From UBA5239 sp031548025 (GTDB taxonomy: Bacteria; Verrucomicrobiota; Lentisphaeria; Victivallales; Victivallaceae), in contig JAVBRM010000051.1 in the NCBI GenBank assembly GCA_031548025.1, forward strand, positions 1 to 64,000: DNA of 64,000 nucleotides, given 5' to 3'. The notes beneath the pieces are model-generated. The model did no database searches and was not told the DNA's origin. It saw only the letters and a program-made list of their open reading frames with translations. Below, one piece after another: positions 43,448 through 52,797 of the stretch (position 1 is the stretch's first letter; the number at the start of each line of letters is the position of its first letter). Made by a program: the position numbers and the translations under genes.

Positions 43448-45010
43448 GTGAGTATCAAACTTTTTCGCGGCATTCGTCCGGATGATCCGCATGGCAGAAT
43501 GGGATTGAGAAATCCGGAGCGCGGATTCCGAACGGAAATGTATTTCAGCGCCATTCCCGGCGAAATCGCCGGTATGTGTTCGTGTCATTTCAAGCAGAAT
43601 AAATTGGATGGGCGCAGTGAAAAACCGGTATACCAGAATGCCGATATTCCGGGAGTCCCGCACTTGATCCGCGGCAATCGCCTCGACGGTGTGGAATTTT
43701 CCCATGCCCAGTGGCAGGATGAGCTCGATTTCCTCGCTTATGACGGCGTCACCATCATGCAAAGTTACTGTTTCCTGATGAAATACGACGACGGACGGCC
43801 GCTCCCTCAAGAAAAGCTGGATGACATCGAAACTTTCTTCCTCAAGCTCCGTCAGAGCCGGGTCAAAACCCTGCTGCGTTTCGCTTACGAACTTTCGCCC
43901 ACCCTGAGCGGTCCCACCGCGGAGACTGTCCTGAAACACTTGCAGCAGGTGACGCCGTTGCTGCGCCGGTATGCCGACGTCATTTACGTATTGCAATGCG
44001 GTTTCGTCGGCAAATTCGGGGAATGGCACAACAGTTATCACCATCTGCAGGATGACCTCGGCTTCCGCCGCGAACTCATGGCAACTGTCTTGGAAAGCCT
44101 GCCGCCGGATCGACAGACCATGATGCGCTATCCCAAGCTCAAGATGGAATTGTACGGTACCCAAGCCCTTACCGAATGCGAAGCTTTCACCAACCTGCCG
44201 CAGGCCAGAATCGGACATTTCAACGACGGTTTTTTGGCCGGAGAACAGCACGGCGGAACCTTCGGGCGAAATGGCAGTCCGGCTCCCCTGGAAGAAGAAC
44301 AGGCCTATCTCACACAGGAAAGCCGCTTCCTGCCTATGGACGGCGAATTATTCTGGCGGGACCTGAGGGGGATGGCGTTGCCGAATGATGCCCTGAAACT
44401 CTTCTATGACTGGCATTATGATACGTTCGGCATGGTTCACGGAAATTCATTGTTCGAGCTGGACGACCAATATTCCATCGATGTCTGGAAACGCGTGCCG
44501 GTGGATCCGATGTTTCTGGTCGACAATAAAATTCCGTTGTCGGACGGTTATTTCACCGATGCCGCCGGCAAACATATCTGGCGGAGTTACTATGAATATA
44601 TCCGAGATCATTTCGGTTATCGTTTGGAACTGCAGAGCGTCGAACTGCCGGAAGAAATTCGGCCCGGAGAAATCCTGAATGCCGAAATCAAACTCATCAA
44701 CCGCGGCTTCTCCGCTCCGGTCAACCCGCGCCCGGTCAAATTGGTTCTCGCCAATACCACAGCCCGGCATGAGTTTGAATTCAATACGGATATCCGCCGT
44801 TGGTATGGGCACAATACGGAACAGATTCTAAGATTGGACGCCATCATTCCCGACAGCATGGAACCCGGAGATTACGAGGCAGGTTTGTGGCTGCCGGACG
44901 CCTCGCCGGAACTGCGGGAAATCCCGGAATACACCATCCGCCTTGCCAATCCACTCGATTTTCGCAACGGCGTCAACTTTTTCACCATACCGGTCAAATT
45001 CCGGACTTAA
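43448..45010 (+). CDS. DUF4874/DUF4832 protein (putative carbohydrate-active)
   Basis: The 520-residue protein has an N-terminal DUF4874-like region with the hallmark NPERGF and a later VLQCGFVGKFGEWHNSYH, followed by a DUF4832-like C-terminal part and a beta-sandwich end (about 410-520). The pair is common in Bacteroidetes and Lentisphaerae and looks like a TIM barrel plus accessory domain; activity is unproven. Translation probably starts at GTG 43448, preceded by AAGGAA, because the promoter would start RNA near 43407. No signal peptide is evident. It precedes a pseudopilin by 15 bases. Confidence 0.78.
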   Translation: MSIKLFRGIRPDDPHGRMGLRNPERGFRTEMYFSAIPGEIAGMCSCHFKQNKLDGRSEKPVYQNADIPGVPHLIRGNRLDGVEFSHAQWQDELDFLAYDGVTIMQSYCFLMKYDDGRPLPQEKLDDIETFFLKLRQSRVKTLLRFAYELSPTLSGPTAETVLKHLQQVTPLLRRYADVIYVLQCGFVGKFGEWHNSYHHLQDDLGFRRELMATVLESLPPDRQTMMRYPKLKMELYGTQALTECEAFTNLPQARIGHFNDGFLAGEQHGGTFGRNGSPAPLEEEQAYLTQESRFLPMDGELFWRDLRGMALPNDALKLFYDWHYDTFGMVHGNSLFELDDQYSIDVWKRVPVDPMFLVDNKIPLSDGYFTDAAGKHIWRSYYEYIRDHFGYRLELQSVELPEEIRPGEILNAEIKLINRGFSAPVNPRPVKLVLANTTARHEFEFNTDIRRWYGHNTEQILRLDAIIPDSMEPGDYEAGLWLPDASPELREIPEYTIRLANPLDFRNGVNFFTIPVKFRT

Positions 45011-45025
45011 CAGGAGGATTTTATT

Positions 45026-45823
45026 ATGAATCACCGTAAAAATTTCACACTCATTGAACTCCTCGTCGTGATCGCGATCATCGCGATTTTGGCGGCGTTG
45101 CTAATGCCGGCACTGAGTAAAGCACGTGCCAAGGCGTACAGCATCGGATGTTTGAACAATCAAAATCAGATGGGCAAAAACCTGATCAGTTATTCCCTGG
45201 AATCTGATGACTATATTTTGCCATACTATGTACCGAATATTCTAGTGCCTACAAGCGGCTATCTTCTCTGGATGAACCATATCAGTTATTATCAACTCTG
45301 GGGGGCGCCAACCAAAGGAATAGGCAGTAAGTTCCACGCAACATTGCCGACTGCTCATTACAAATATGCTCTCTGTCCCGCCAACCCGATCCCAATGGCA
45401 CAGTATACCGAGGAACATTCGATCTCTCAGGTTAATCTGTTAGACTATGCCTACAACGCTTTTCTGGGAAAATATCCCAACAGTGGAGTTTGGGGAAACA
45501 GTCGGGACGGTATACCGTGCTTCTTGAAACTTTCGCAACGCAACCATATGCCTTCAAAGACTCTTTACCTGATGGACGGCTGGCGCGCCAAGCAGTTGGT
45601 AAAAAATAATTTTTTAAATACAAACGCCACCTATTATACCGATAGCAGTGTAGTTGACGTCGGAGCTTACACGGCTCACCCGAACGGCAGCAATCAGCTC
45701 TTTTTAGACGGCCATGCGGAAAATTTGAATGGGCTCTGGGTCTGGGATAAAAGTTCCACCTGGAGTTTGGCTATCTGGAACGAAGAACCCGGCAAGCCTG
45801 TAATTTTCGGGCGCAGATTTTAG
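45026..45823 (+). CDS. Pseudopilin, copy 7
   Basis: This 265-residue protein begins MNHRKNFTLIELLVVIAIIA, with Asn before the processed Phe. Cysteines occur in IGCLNNQNQ and ALCPANP. The H-x9-DG motif is intact (HPNGSNQLFLDG). CAGGAGG precedes the ATG. It sits between the DUF4874/DUF4832 gene and a GNAT gene with gaps of 15 and 12 bases. Confidence 0.9.
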   Translation: MNHRKNFTLIELLVVIAIIAILAALLMPALSKARAKAYSIGCLNNQNQMGKNLISYSLESDDYILPYYVPNILVPTSGYLLWMNHISYYQLWGAPTKGIGSKFHATLPTAHYKYALCPANPIPMAQYTEEHSISQVNLLDYAYNAFLGKYPNSGVWGNSRDGIPCFLKLSQRNHMPSKTLYLMDGWRAKQLVKNNFLNTNATYYTDSSVVDVGAYTAHPNGSNQLFLDGHAENLNGLWVWDKSSTWSLAIWNEEPGKPVIFGRRF

Positions 45824-45835
45824 GGAGTAAGAAAC

Positions 45836-46837
45836 ATGCTTGAAGTCTTGTCGGAAAAGAAGTTGTCGACCGGTGAGAACCTGCGCATTCTGCGGCTGAT
45901 TACTCCGGCGGATTTCGTGCCGGAACGGGTCAAACGGTACATGATTGCGTCACTGGGTTATGATACTTACCGTAACGCGGTCAATGAATTGAATTATTGG
46001 CGGTTGTATTTCCGCGCGGTGTTCGATGGCGAAGGGGCAGTGGATCATCTATATCTGGCGGAAGTGGATGGCGAATTGGCGGCCAGGGTCTGGTTTGCTT
46101 ATTCGCGCCGTTCCGGTTATGGAAATTTCGGCAATGTCTACACGGAGCCGGAATTCCGCCGCCGGGGACTGATGAATGAATTGATGGCGCCGTGTCTGAA
46201 CGATTTTTCCAATTCCCCGGCCAAAATGATCTGTTGCTCCAGCGGCAATAAAATCGCGGTAAATTCTTATCTGAAAGATGGCTTTCATTTAATTTATGAC
46301 GGCGAAACCGGACCGTTGTGCCTTCTCAAGCCGGAGTACGGCAAGCACTTCGGTGAGGTGGAGACCGCGGCTTTTGATGGCTCGCCGGTCGGAAATATCC
46401 GTTGCGGAACGATCGACGATCAGTATGATTGCGATAAATTTTTATTTTATACCCGTCCATTGCGAAGTCAATCGTTTCGCCGGATTGGCCCGGCGTCGTT
46501 CGTCACAGATTATCGCACAGCTTTTCAGGAGGTGCGGTGCGGGCACGGCGCCGTGACAGTGGCGGAAAACAGGACGGGAACAATTGTCGCCTATGCTTTC
46601 GCGTTGAAATGTTTCGGACAGAACTGCCTCGACTTCACCGTTCATCCCGATAACGCAAGCGATGTTCCGGCTCTGCTGGAATTCACCGCCGGCCAATTCC
46701 GGGAACAATATCCGGGGGAACCGCTCTTTATCAGCATCGCTTCCCAAAATACGCTCCAACTCGAAATCATGAAAAACATCGGCTGCCGGAAACTCGCCGA
46801 ATTTTCCGGCACCGTGATTTTTGCTTATTTTGATTGA
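45836..46837 (+). CDS. GNAT-family acetyltransferase
   Basis: This 333-residue protein has a GNAT domain in its first 150 residues. LYLAEVDGELAARVWFAY leads into the acetyl-CoA loop VYTEPEFRRRGLMNEL (101-116, R-R-x-G type). The second half (about 190-333) looks like a further GNAT-like fold without a clear loop, so it may be a tandem GNAT. It probably acylates a small molecule or sugar amine, but the substrate is unknown. GGGAG precedes the ATG, 12 bases after the pseudopilin stop. A cytoplasmic enzyme in a pseudopilin operon is unusual in this window. Confidence 0.78.
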   Translation: MLEVLSEKKLSTGENLRILRLITPADFVPERVKRYMIASLGYDTYRNAVNELNYWRLYFRAVFDGEGAVDHLYLAEVDGELAARVWFAYSRRSGYGNFGNVYTEPEFRRRGLMNELMAPCLNDFSNSPAKMICCSSGNKIAVNSYLKDGFHLIYDGETGPLCLLKPEYGKHFGEVETAAFDGSPVGNIRCGTIDDQYDCDKFLFYTRPLRSQSFRRIGPASFVTDYRTAFQEVRCGHGAVTVAENRTGTIVAYAFALKCFGQNCLDFTVHPDNASDVPALLEFTAGQFREQYPGEPLFISIASQNTLQLEIMKNIGCRKLAEFSGTVIFAYFD

Positions 46838-46860
46838 TTTTTGCTGCAAATAAATCCTCG

Positions 46861-49773
46861 TTATTTTTCCAATTTGACAGGACCGAAGAAGCAAGGAGCC
46901 TGATGCTTTAGCGAATATGCACCTATTGCGGAGACATCAGGCTGTTTCTTGATATCGGCATCGTCACGATCATTCACGGTCATCGCCCAATAGACATTCA
47001 TATCGGCATACGGTGAAGTTATATTCAAAAAACGCCACGGAATAGCCGCCAAATAGTGAATTTTGACTCTTCCGTCCGGCAACTCCTCCTTCGTTATCTG
47101 AAACGGTGCATCATGGGCAGAGATAAGCTCTTCCGGTAAAATGGCCCGATCAAAACTGATGGTACGATAGGCTTCCGGCCCTTTTGCACTCAGCGCATAA
47201 TTTATTTCAGAATACGCTTGCATGGAGAGAAATTCCTGTTCGTTCGGCGTTGCCGGAACATTTGAGTTTTTCGCAAACCCACACTGAATGGAATCGCCAT
47301 TCCAAGTTTTAAGGCCGCTGAACGGCTGGACAAAATGGTCATCTTCCACGATAACATTCAACAGCAGAAAATGTTCGTTCCACCCCAATGCGGCACAAGC
47401 CTTCAAATCCTTTACACCTTTGTAATATTGACGGGAACGAACCGGAACATCTGGAATAGGGCTGTATTTCGGATTGCTCCAACCGGAAAAATCATTGTCC
47501 AAGCCGACTTGTGGTAAATAAGAGGCACTGAGATAATTAACTCTAAGCCGTTCGCTGAAGCGGTAATTGTTATCCAGTTCAAAATCAAGCTGCAAAATGA
47601 CAAATCGAAACGTAAATGATTTTTCCATTCCCTCGGGAGGATATATTTCATAAGTTTTCGTTTCTCCCGCCTCGAGGTTCAATTTAAATGTTTCATTATT
47701 TCGTCTACTGATTTTTGTATGAAATTCACCGCGAATCGTCTTATCGCAAATGTTTCTAAGCTGAAAAGCGAATACGGGTTTCCCATTCACTGTATTCGGA
47801 GAAACATTTTCCAGTTGGAGAGGCGGCAGAAGCTCTATTGAAATCCATTCCAGAGCCAGCACATCATTTCCTGAATTAAGACTTAATGAAACATTGTATT
47901 TGCCACAGCGAAAATCATTGCTGAACGGTATTTCCACAACATAACGTCCTTTGTTTAAACTATCTTCATCAAGTTCCCTGCGTAATGGCGAAATGTTGCT
48001 TTTTTCAGGAAACGTTATCCGCAATTCCAGCGGTCCTTTCCCTTTGGGAGGAAATAGTTTGCCGGTCAAACACAGCGGATTGCCATAGCCGACAGAAAGA
48101 GTATCCGAATTTGGTTGAATTTGTTTCTCCACATTGCTCCCATATAATTCCGGGGCTACTCCGATCAGATAGACAGGGGTGGGGCTCAGTGTAACTTCCG
48201 CGATCATTCCGGGACATTGAAGGAGAGTGCGTTTGCCCATCACATCCGCAATTTCAATCTCGTTTTTTCCTACAGGAAGACGCAGAACAGAGTTTTTTTC
48301 ATGATCCCATGCCGCAACGATGCAATTGTCATTTTTATCGGCATAGCGATAGATCAGCATGGATTCTTCTCCCGGCACGGAAATCATCCCGTTGGAATGA
48401 AACCCTTCCAGCAAAAAAGTCAGAAATGAATATGCCGAAAACCACGGTTTCGGGGATACATTCCAAGGATGGGATTTGCCTTTTGAATCCAGATTGTAAC
48501 ATACTCCGAATGTCCATTCCGGACGATTGTCATAGCTCATAAAATCATAAGTATAAAATGGCTGGATAACAGAAACATGTTCACCCAAAAGAATCAGACA
48601 GGTCTGCATCATATGATTCAACTGCTTCAAGTCTCCGTCCAAATTATTTTCCATCGAAATTCCGAATTCCGTCGCATGAATCTGAATATCACGTTCCTTC
48701 GCATGCTGTTTGATATATCTGCGCAGATCCCGTAATCTCTGAATAAGTGTTTCTTTAGAAAGTGGCGGGGGGCAATATGGATGCAGACTCAACACGTCCA
48801 TATAGTCCAAAAGTCCGCGTTCGAATAATTTTTTTTGTTCCAAAGCAGCTCCATCCCAACTCAAATTTGAATAGGTCAGTCCCATGATCTTCGCGGAAGG
48901 ATCAGCTTCACGAATGGCTTCAAACGCTGCTTTATGTGTGGATAGAATTTCAGATGGGGTAAAGCCTATATTCGGTTCCCACATTGGCTGATAGCTCATA
49001 TACTTGTTGTGCCCTCTTTGAAAAACCGCAGAAGAAACGATCTTTTTGACGCTCTCCTTATATAATCTTTCCCCTTCTTCTCCGATAAACATTCTTGCTC
49101 CGGTTTTCGGATTCGACACTCGGGAATGTTTCTCCAACTGTTCTGAGGTCCACTGTTTAAACGGATCGGAACTCCCAACAAACGCAGTATGAAAATAGGT
49201 CACAAAATCAATGTTTTCATAAACATCACGAAGGTGTTTGACTGCACTTTCCTGACTCTTTTGGTACAATTCAGGAGTTGCCGCAAGTCCTTTCATTACG
49301 CTTCGAGCTCCAAGCCAGGGAGAATAGTAGTGAGCATGAAAACCAAAAACGCATTCATCCTGCTCCGGAACCGGGCGGGACGCCGGGTCAGGCACAACTG
49401 CATATGTCAAAAATCCGGCGGGACGCGTTCCCCTTTTCGGCAGAATCACACCGTTGGAAAGCATCGCGTAAACTCGGTAAAATCCCCATTCGCGGTTAGG
49501 CAACTCCGATACAACGTGTTTCCAACGGCCTTTATCGTCACCTTTCACTGGAATTCGAAATGACTTCAAAAGCTGATCCCTGTAATCTTTAATGTCGACG
49601 AGCAGTTCAAGCTGTTCTTCCGGCTTGAGTCCGTTTACCTGGAAATTCGCCTCGATTGCCTGTCCGGAAATATAAAGGCTTCTGCGTGGAAAATTTGTAT
49701 CCCCGGTCAAACTGACCTGCGAAAACAGGCTTATGGAAAAAGTCAACAGACATAATTGCACAAAAAATTTCAT
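46861..49773 (-). CDS. Secreted GH39-like (clan GH-A) hydrolase with CBM9-like tail
   Basis: This 970-residue protein has a signal peptide (MKFFVQLCLLTFSISLFSQ), an N-terminal beta-sandwich and a clan GH-A barrel with YQPMWEPNIG (E266, expected acid/base) and IHATEFGIS (E369, expected nucleophile). Further beta domains follow, then a CBM9-like end (about 790-970: VGLDNDFSGW, LGWNEHFLLLNVIVEDDHF). GAGGATT before the ATG at 49773 decides the start over an extension to 49860. It is visibly A+T-richer than its neighbours, which may indicate transfer. It follows two dehydrogenase-type genes in the same direction after 121 bases. Confidence 0.8.
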   Translation of the reverse strand: MKFFVQLCLLTFSISLFSQVSLTGDTNFPRRSLYISGQAIEANFQVNGLKPEEQLELLVDIKDYRDQLLKSFRIPVKGDDKGRWKHVVSELPNREWGFYRVYAMLSNGVILPKRGTRPAGFLTYAVVPDPASRPVPEQDECVFGFHAHYYSPWLGARSVMKGLAATPELYQKSQESAVKHLRDVYENIDFVTYFHTAFVGSSDPFKQWTSEQLEKHSRVSNPKTGARMFIGEEGERLYKESVKKIVSSAVFQRGHNKYMSYQPMWEPNIGFTPSEILSTHKAAFEAIREADPSAKIMGLTYSNLSWDGAALEQKKLFERGLLDYMDVLSLHPYCPPPLSKETLIQRLRDLRRYIKQHAKERDIQIHATEFGISMENNLDGDLKQLNHMMQTCLILLGEHVSVIQPFYTYDFMSYDNRPEWTFGVCYNLDSKGKSHPWNVSPKPWFSAYSFLTFLLEGFHSNGMISVPGEESMLIYRYADKNDNCIVAAWDHEKNSVLRLPVGKNEIEIADVMGKRTLLQCPGMIAEVTLSPTPVYLIGVAPELYGSNVEKQIQPNSDTLSVGYGNPLCLTGKLFPPKGKGPLELRITFPEKSNISPLRRELDEDSLNKGRYVVEIPFSNDFRCGKYNVSLSLNSGNDVLALEWISIELLPPLQLENVSPNTVNGKPVFAFQLRNICDKTIRGEFHTKISRRNNETFKLNLEAGETKTYEIYPPEGMEKSFTFRFVILQLDFELDNNYRFSERLRVNYLSASYLPQVGLDNDFSGWSNPKYSPIPDVPVRSRQYYKGVKDLKACAALGWNEHFLLLNVIVEDDHFVQPFSGLKTWNGDSIQCGFAKNSNVPATPNEQEFLSMQAYSEINYALSAKGPEAYRTISFDRAILPEELISAHDAPFQITKEELPDGRVKIHYLAAIPWRFLNITSPYADMNVYWAMTVNDRDDADIKKQPDVSAIGAYSLKHQAPCFFGPVKLEK

Positions 49774-49894
49774 AATACAATCCTCAAAGTAAAAAAGTTT
49801 TGTCAAATCTTTTTTCGTTTTCAATCCTGCAAAATATATGTCCTTTTTAAAATGAATCATCTTGCCGGAAAGTCAAATCACCAATCTACTGCGT

Positions 49895-50809
49895 TTATGC
49901 TCTCCAATCGATCACATAGCAGAAATGATCGTCCGGGTTTTCGTTCAAGTTTCGATAGGCCGACTTGATGCTTTCCAGGTTTGCCGGGATAATACCGGAA
50001 ATCAACGGTTTGATTTGGTAGGCCCCCGCCGCCAACAAATTCATTGCACGGATCAGGTTGTTGCGAGTCGCGGACATCGGATTTTTCATCTCCCAGCCGG
50101 AACGGAAATGCAAGTTCTTTTCCCAGATTTTCTGAAAAATCGCACTATCGGAATGAGGGTTGTTTTTGACGATGCCGACCATGGAACAGGTGCCGTTTTC
50201 CTTTAATATTTCGGCAGAGAATTTCAACGTTGCGCAATTGCAGACCGTATCGATGACCAGATCATATTCCGGGGCGTTTCCGGAGATTGATTCTTGCGTA
50301 CGGATGCCGCATTGCTTAGCGATTAACCTTCTGTTTGCCGACAAGTCAATACCGATGACATCGGCGCCGGTCAATTTCGCGGTCTGTGCGGCCAGGTTGC
50401 CGACCGGTCCGAGCCCGATCACGATTGCTTTGACCGGTCGCTCCGCCGTATTGTTCAGCGGATGCATGCCGATGTTGATGAACCGCAGGAAACCGGCTTC
50501 TTCCGGTTTTACACTATCACCCAATGGAATCAGCAAGGACTCCGGGCTTAAGGCGCGGACGTTACAATGCGCCGCAGAGCTTTCCTCTATCGACGGAAAC
50601 ACAAAATACTGTTTGCCGTCCGGAGTATGCCCAACCATGATGTAACCGGGTTGTGTCTCAGCCTCCTTCCGAATACAGAAGAGCTCGGTACCGGGACTGG
50701 TTGTCGAATAGTCCATTGTCAACGGCGTGTAATTTTCCGGTACTTCATAGTCGCATTCATTGAAAGTCACATCATCAAAGCCCCTGAAAGTAAGTATCTT
50801 CTGAATCAT
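49895..50809 (-). CDS. MDR-superfamily (zinc-alcohol-dehydrogenase-like) oxidoreductase
   Basis: About 304 residues with the medium-chain dehydrogenase layout: a GroES-like first half (about 1-120) and a Rossmann half with VIGLGPVGNLAAQTAKLTGADVIGID binding NAD(P). The catalytic zinc cysteine/histidine pattern of true alcohol dehydrogenases is not evident, so it may act without zinc on a sugar or polyol. The ATG at 50809 lies 8 bases after AAAGGG; an in-frame TTG at 50815 would overlap the preceding stop by 4 bases. It is paired with the Gfo/Idh/MocA gene. Confidence 0.8.
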   Translation of the reverse strand: MIQKILTFRGFDDVTFNECDYEVPENYTPLTMDYSTTSPGTELFCIRKEAETQPGYIMVGHTPDGKQYFVFPSIEESSAAHCNVRALSPESLLIPLGDSVKPEEAGFLRFINIGMHPLNNTAERPVKAIVIGLGPVGNLAAQTAKLTGADVIGIDLSANRRLIAKQCGIRTQESISGNAPEYDLVIDTVCNCATLKFSAEILKENGTCSMVGIVKNNPHSDSAIFQKIWEKNLHFRSGWEMKNPMSATRNNLIRAMNLLAAGAYQIKPLISGIIPANLESIKSAYRNLNENPDDHFCYVIDWRA

Positions 50810-50811
50810 GA

Positions 50812-51828
50812 TCAAGCCCTTTCTTTCATAATATTATAAACAGTATCGAGAATTTCCATCGTCTTCAAACCGTCCTCCAGAGAGGTCAACCCCGGCCCCT
50901 GGTTTCCATTACGGACACTGTCGATGAAATAAGCAATTTCAGTACCATAGCCCATCTTGACGCTGTTGTCGCCGAATGAAGCAAACTGCCAATGTTCACA
51001 ATTTCCGTTGGCTGATGGCTCCGGCGGGAAGTAATTCAGCGAATGAAACGCATCGGTGAAAATCATCGAACGATCCGCGAAATAGAGATCAACCCCGAAT
51101 TGCAGATTGCCGTAGCCGGGCGAAACCAGCGTATGCAGCAAAACCCGGAATAAACGACCATTCTCATCTTTCAGACGGATTTCCACGATAATGTTTTCGC
51201 CGTTCCAGGTCACCTCCGGAGTAATCTCAATGATCTTGCCGAGAAAGGATGCCGCCAGATTCACCGGATGTACCGCCTGAACCATCAGGTAACGCCACAG
51301 ATATGACAAATCATCGGTACCCGGCATGCCGTAGATTTCTTCCGACCGATATGGGCCGCTGGTCAGATATCGGACCGTACCGTAAAGCGGTGCTCCCATA
51401 CTCCGGCTTTCCATCAGAGAGTTGATCTTTTTTACCACGGCACTATGGCGCATCATGAATCCGACTTGTCCCATCCCGTTGATTTCACGAGCTTTTTGCG
51501 CCATGGACAAGGCTTGTTCCAGATTTTTCCCCATCGGTTTTTCGATGAAAAACGGGATCTCTTTTTCGAGACAATACATGCCGGCGTCATAATGGAGTTG
51601 CGGTGGTCCGACAATCAGTACCGCGTCCGGCTTTTCCCGGTCGATCATGTTCCGAAAATCATCATAGGAGCGTTCAACTCCGCAACGCCTGGCACATGCG
51701 GCCGGATCATCCGCCGGCAGGGTGGAAATCGCCTGCAAGGTCACTCCGGCAACTCCTTTAAGCGCCGGATAGATAAAAGCATTGGCATGTCCTCCGCAGC
51801 CGATAAAACAGACATTCAGATTTTTCAT
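50812..51828 (-). CDS. Gfo/Idh/MocA-family oxidoreductase
   Basis: This 338-residue protein has an N-terminal Rossmann fold (NVCFIGCGGHANAF) and the family EKP motif (PFFIEKPMGKNLEQA), then the alpha/beta C-terminal domain. Such enzymes oxidise or reduce sugars and inositols with NAD(P). AGGAG precedes the ATG at 51828; a frame reaching 51870 lacks a site and crosses the promoter. Together with the next gene it could process a sugar released by the GH39-like hydrolase. The AraC gene at 51930 is divergent and likely controls both. Confidence 0.87.
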   Translation of the reverse strand: MKNLNVCFIGCGGHANAFIYPALKGVAGVTLQAISTLPADDPAACARRCGVERSYDDFRNMIDREKPDAVLIVGPPQLHYDAGMYCLEKEIPFFIEKPMGKNLEQALSMAQKAREINGMGQVGFMMRHSAVVKKINSLMESRSMGAPLYGTVRYLTSGPYRSEEIYGMPGTDDLSYLWRYLMVQAVHPVNLAASFLGKIIEITPEVTWNGENIIVEIRLKDENGRLFRVLLHTLVSPGYGNLQFGVDLYFADRSMIFTDAFHSLNYFPPEPSANGNCEHWQFASFGDNSVKMGYGTEIAYFIDSVRNGNQGPGLTSLEDGLKTMEILDTVYNIMKERA

Positions 51829-51861
51829 TCGATAATACTCCTGGTTTCTTGAATTATTGTA

Positions 51862-51890
51862 ATTATACACTATCTTTTAATAACAACCAA
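51862..51890 (-). promoter_or_regulatory. Promoter of the oxidoreductase pair
   Basis: On the minus strand TTGGTT (51885-51890) and TATAAT (51862-51867) are 17 bases apart. The weak -35 box fits activation by the divergent AraC regulator. Confidence 0.6.
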
Positions 51891-51929
51891 TAGAGAAAAT
51901 ATCTGTTTAAGTGGAGAAAACTTCTGTAA

Positions 51930-52748
51930 ATGAAAGATATTGTTTTTCCTCATCTGATCGATATTGCTACCAGGCATGAAGCTGGATTTATGTTCGAATG
52001 TCCACACGGCTGTCCGGATGGCAACTATCTTCTGATGTGCTTTCGGACCCCGGCGCTTATTCACACCGCGGCCGGGCGGCAAACCGCCGCTCCCGGCGAT
52101 TGTATTATTCATGATCCTGAGTTCCCATTGTGGCATGCTTCCATGCCGGGAACTTCCGGCGATTTCTGTAATGATTGGATTTACATCGCCCCGGAAGCAA
52201 TTGAACCCGCTCTCGAAAAACTTGCGATTCCCTGCAATGTTCTGCTGCCGACTGGTACTCCCGATTTACTGGAGGATGCTCTTCGGAGGATTCGCGTAGA
52301 ACTTGCGTTGAAAGACGATTACTCTCACCAAATTATCAACGATACAATCTTCCGCATGCTTCTCGATATCCGCAGAAGCTATAGTGAATATCGGAACGCT
52401 CGCTCCGGCATGACGAATTCTGAACTTAATCATTACCCGGCATTCATCCGAATACGCAATCGCTTTCAAGAAGCACCAGAACAGGAATACACGATCAGGG
52501 CGTTAGCCGGCAAAACAAATTTAAGCCCCGGACGTTTTGCAGTTTTGTACCAGAAGTTCTTTCATGCAACCCCACATGCCGATATCCTGGATCAACGTCT
52601 GATCAAAGCCAAGCGCCTTTTAAAGACGACACCATACCAGATCAAAGAAATCGCCCTGCTCTGCGGCTGGCGGGATGAGCATTACTTCTCGCGTATATTC
52701 CGCCAAAAAACGGGTATGTCCCCTGGCGAATTTCGCCAATGGCGCTAA
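51930..52748 (+). CDS. AraC-family transcriptional regulator
   Basis: The 272-residue protein has an N-terminal cupin-like half (LIHTAAGRQTAAPGDCIIHDP) and a C-terminal AraC domain (YTIRALAGKTNLSPGRFAVLYQ, then GWRDEHYFSRIFRQKTGMSPGEFRQW). It is divergent from the Gfo/Idh/MocA gene. Ten bases after its stop begins the repeat copy bordering higBA, so it probably once faced the 3' end of the DUF4838 gene directly. Confidence 0.87.
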   Translation: MKDIVFPHLIDIATRHEAGFMFECPHGCPDGNYLLMCFRTPALIHTAAGRQTAAPGDCIIHDPEFPLWHASMPGTSGDFCNDWIYIAPEAIEPALEKLAIPCNVLLPTGTPDLLEDALRRIRVELALKDDYSHQIINDTIFRMLLDIRRSYSEYRNARSGMTNSELNHYPAFIRIRNRFQEAPEQEYTIRALAGKTNLSPGRFAVLYQKFFHATPHADILDQRLIKAKRLLKTTPYQIKEIALLCGWRDEHYFSRIFRQKTGMSPGEFRQWR

Positions 52749-52757
52749 GCCGCCACG

Positions 52758-52786
52758 TTCCACCAGCCGGAGCCGTTTTTCTCGAA
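52758..52786. repeat. 29-base direct repeat, copy B (outer border of higBA)
   Basis: Identical over 29 bases and in the same orientation as 53580-53608. On the minus strand it reads EKNGSGWWNVAA and then a stop, a possible original C-terminus of the DUF4838 protein. Together with copy C it encloses higBA. Confidence 0.9.
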
Positions 52787-52797
52787 CGGGACGACGG

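Noticed and set aside
52758..52786. The 29-base repeat as a transcription terminator
   Set aside because: It has a T5 run but no convincing stem; its coding continuity with the DUF4838 C-terminus explains it better.
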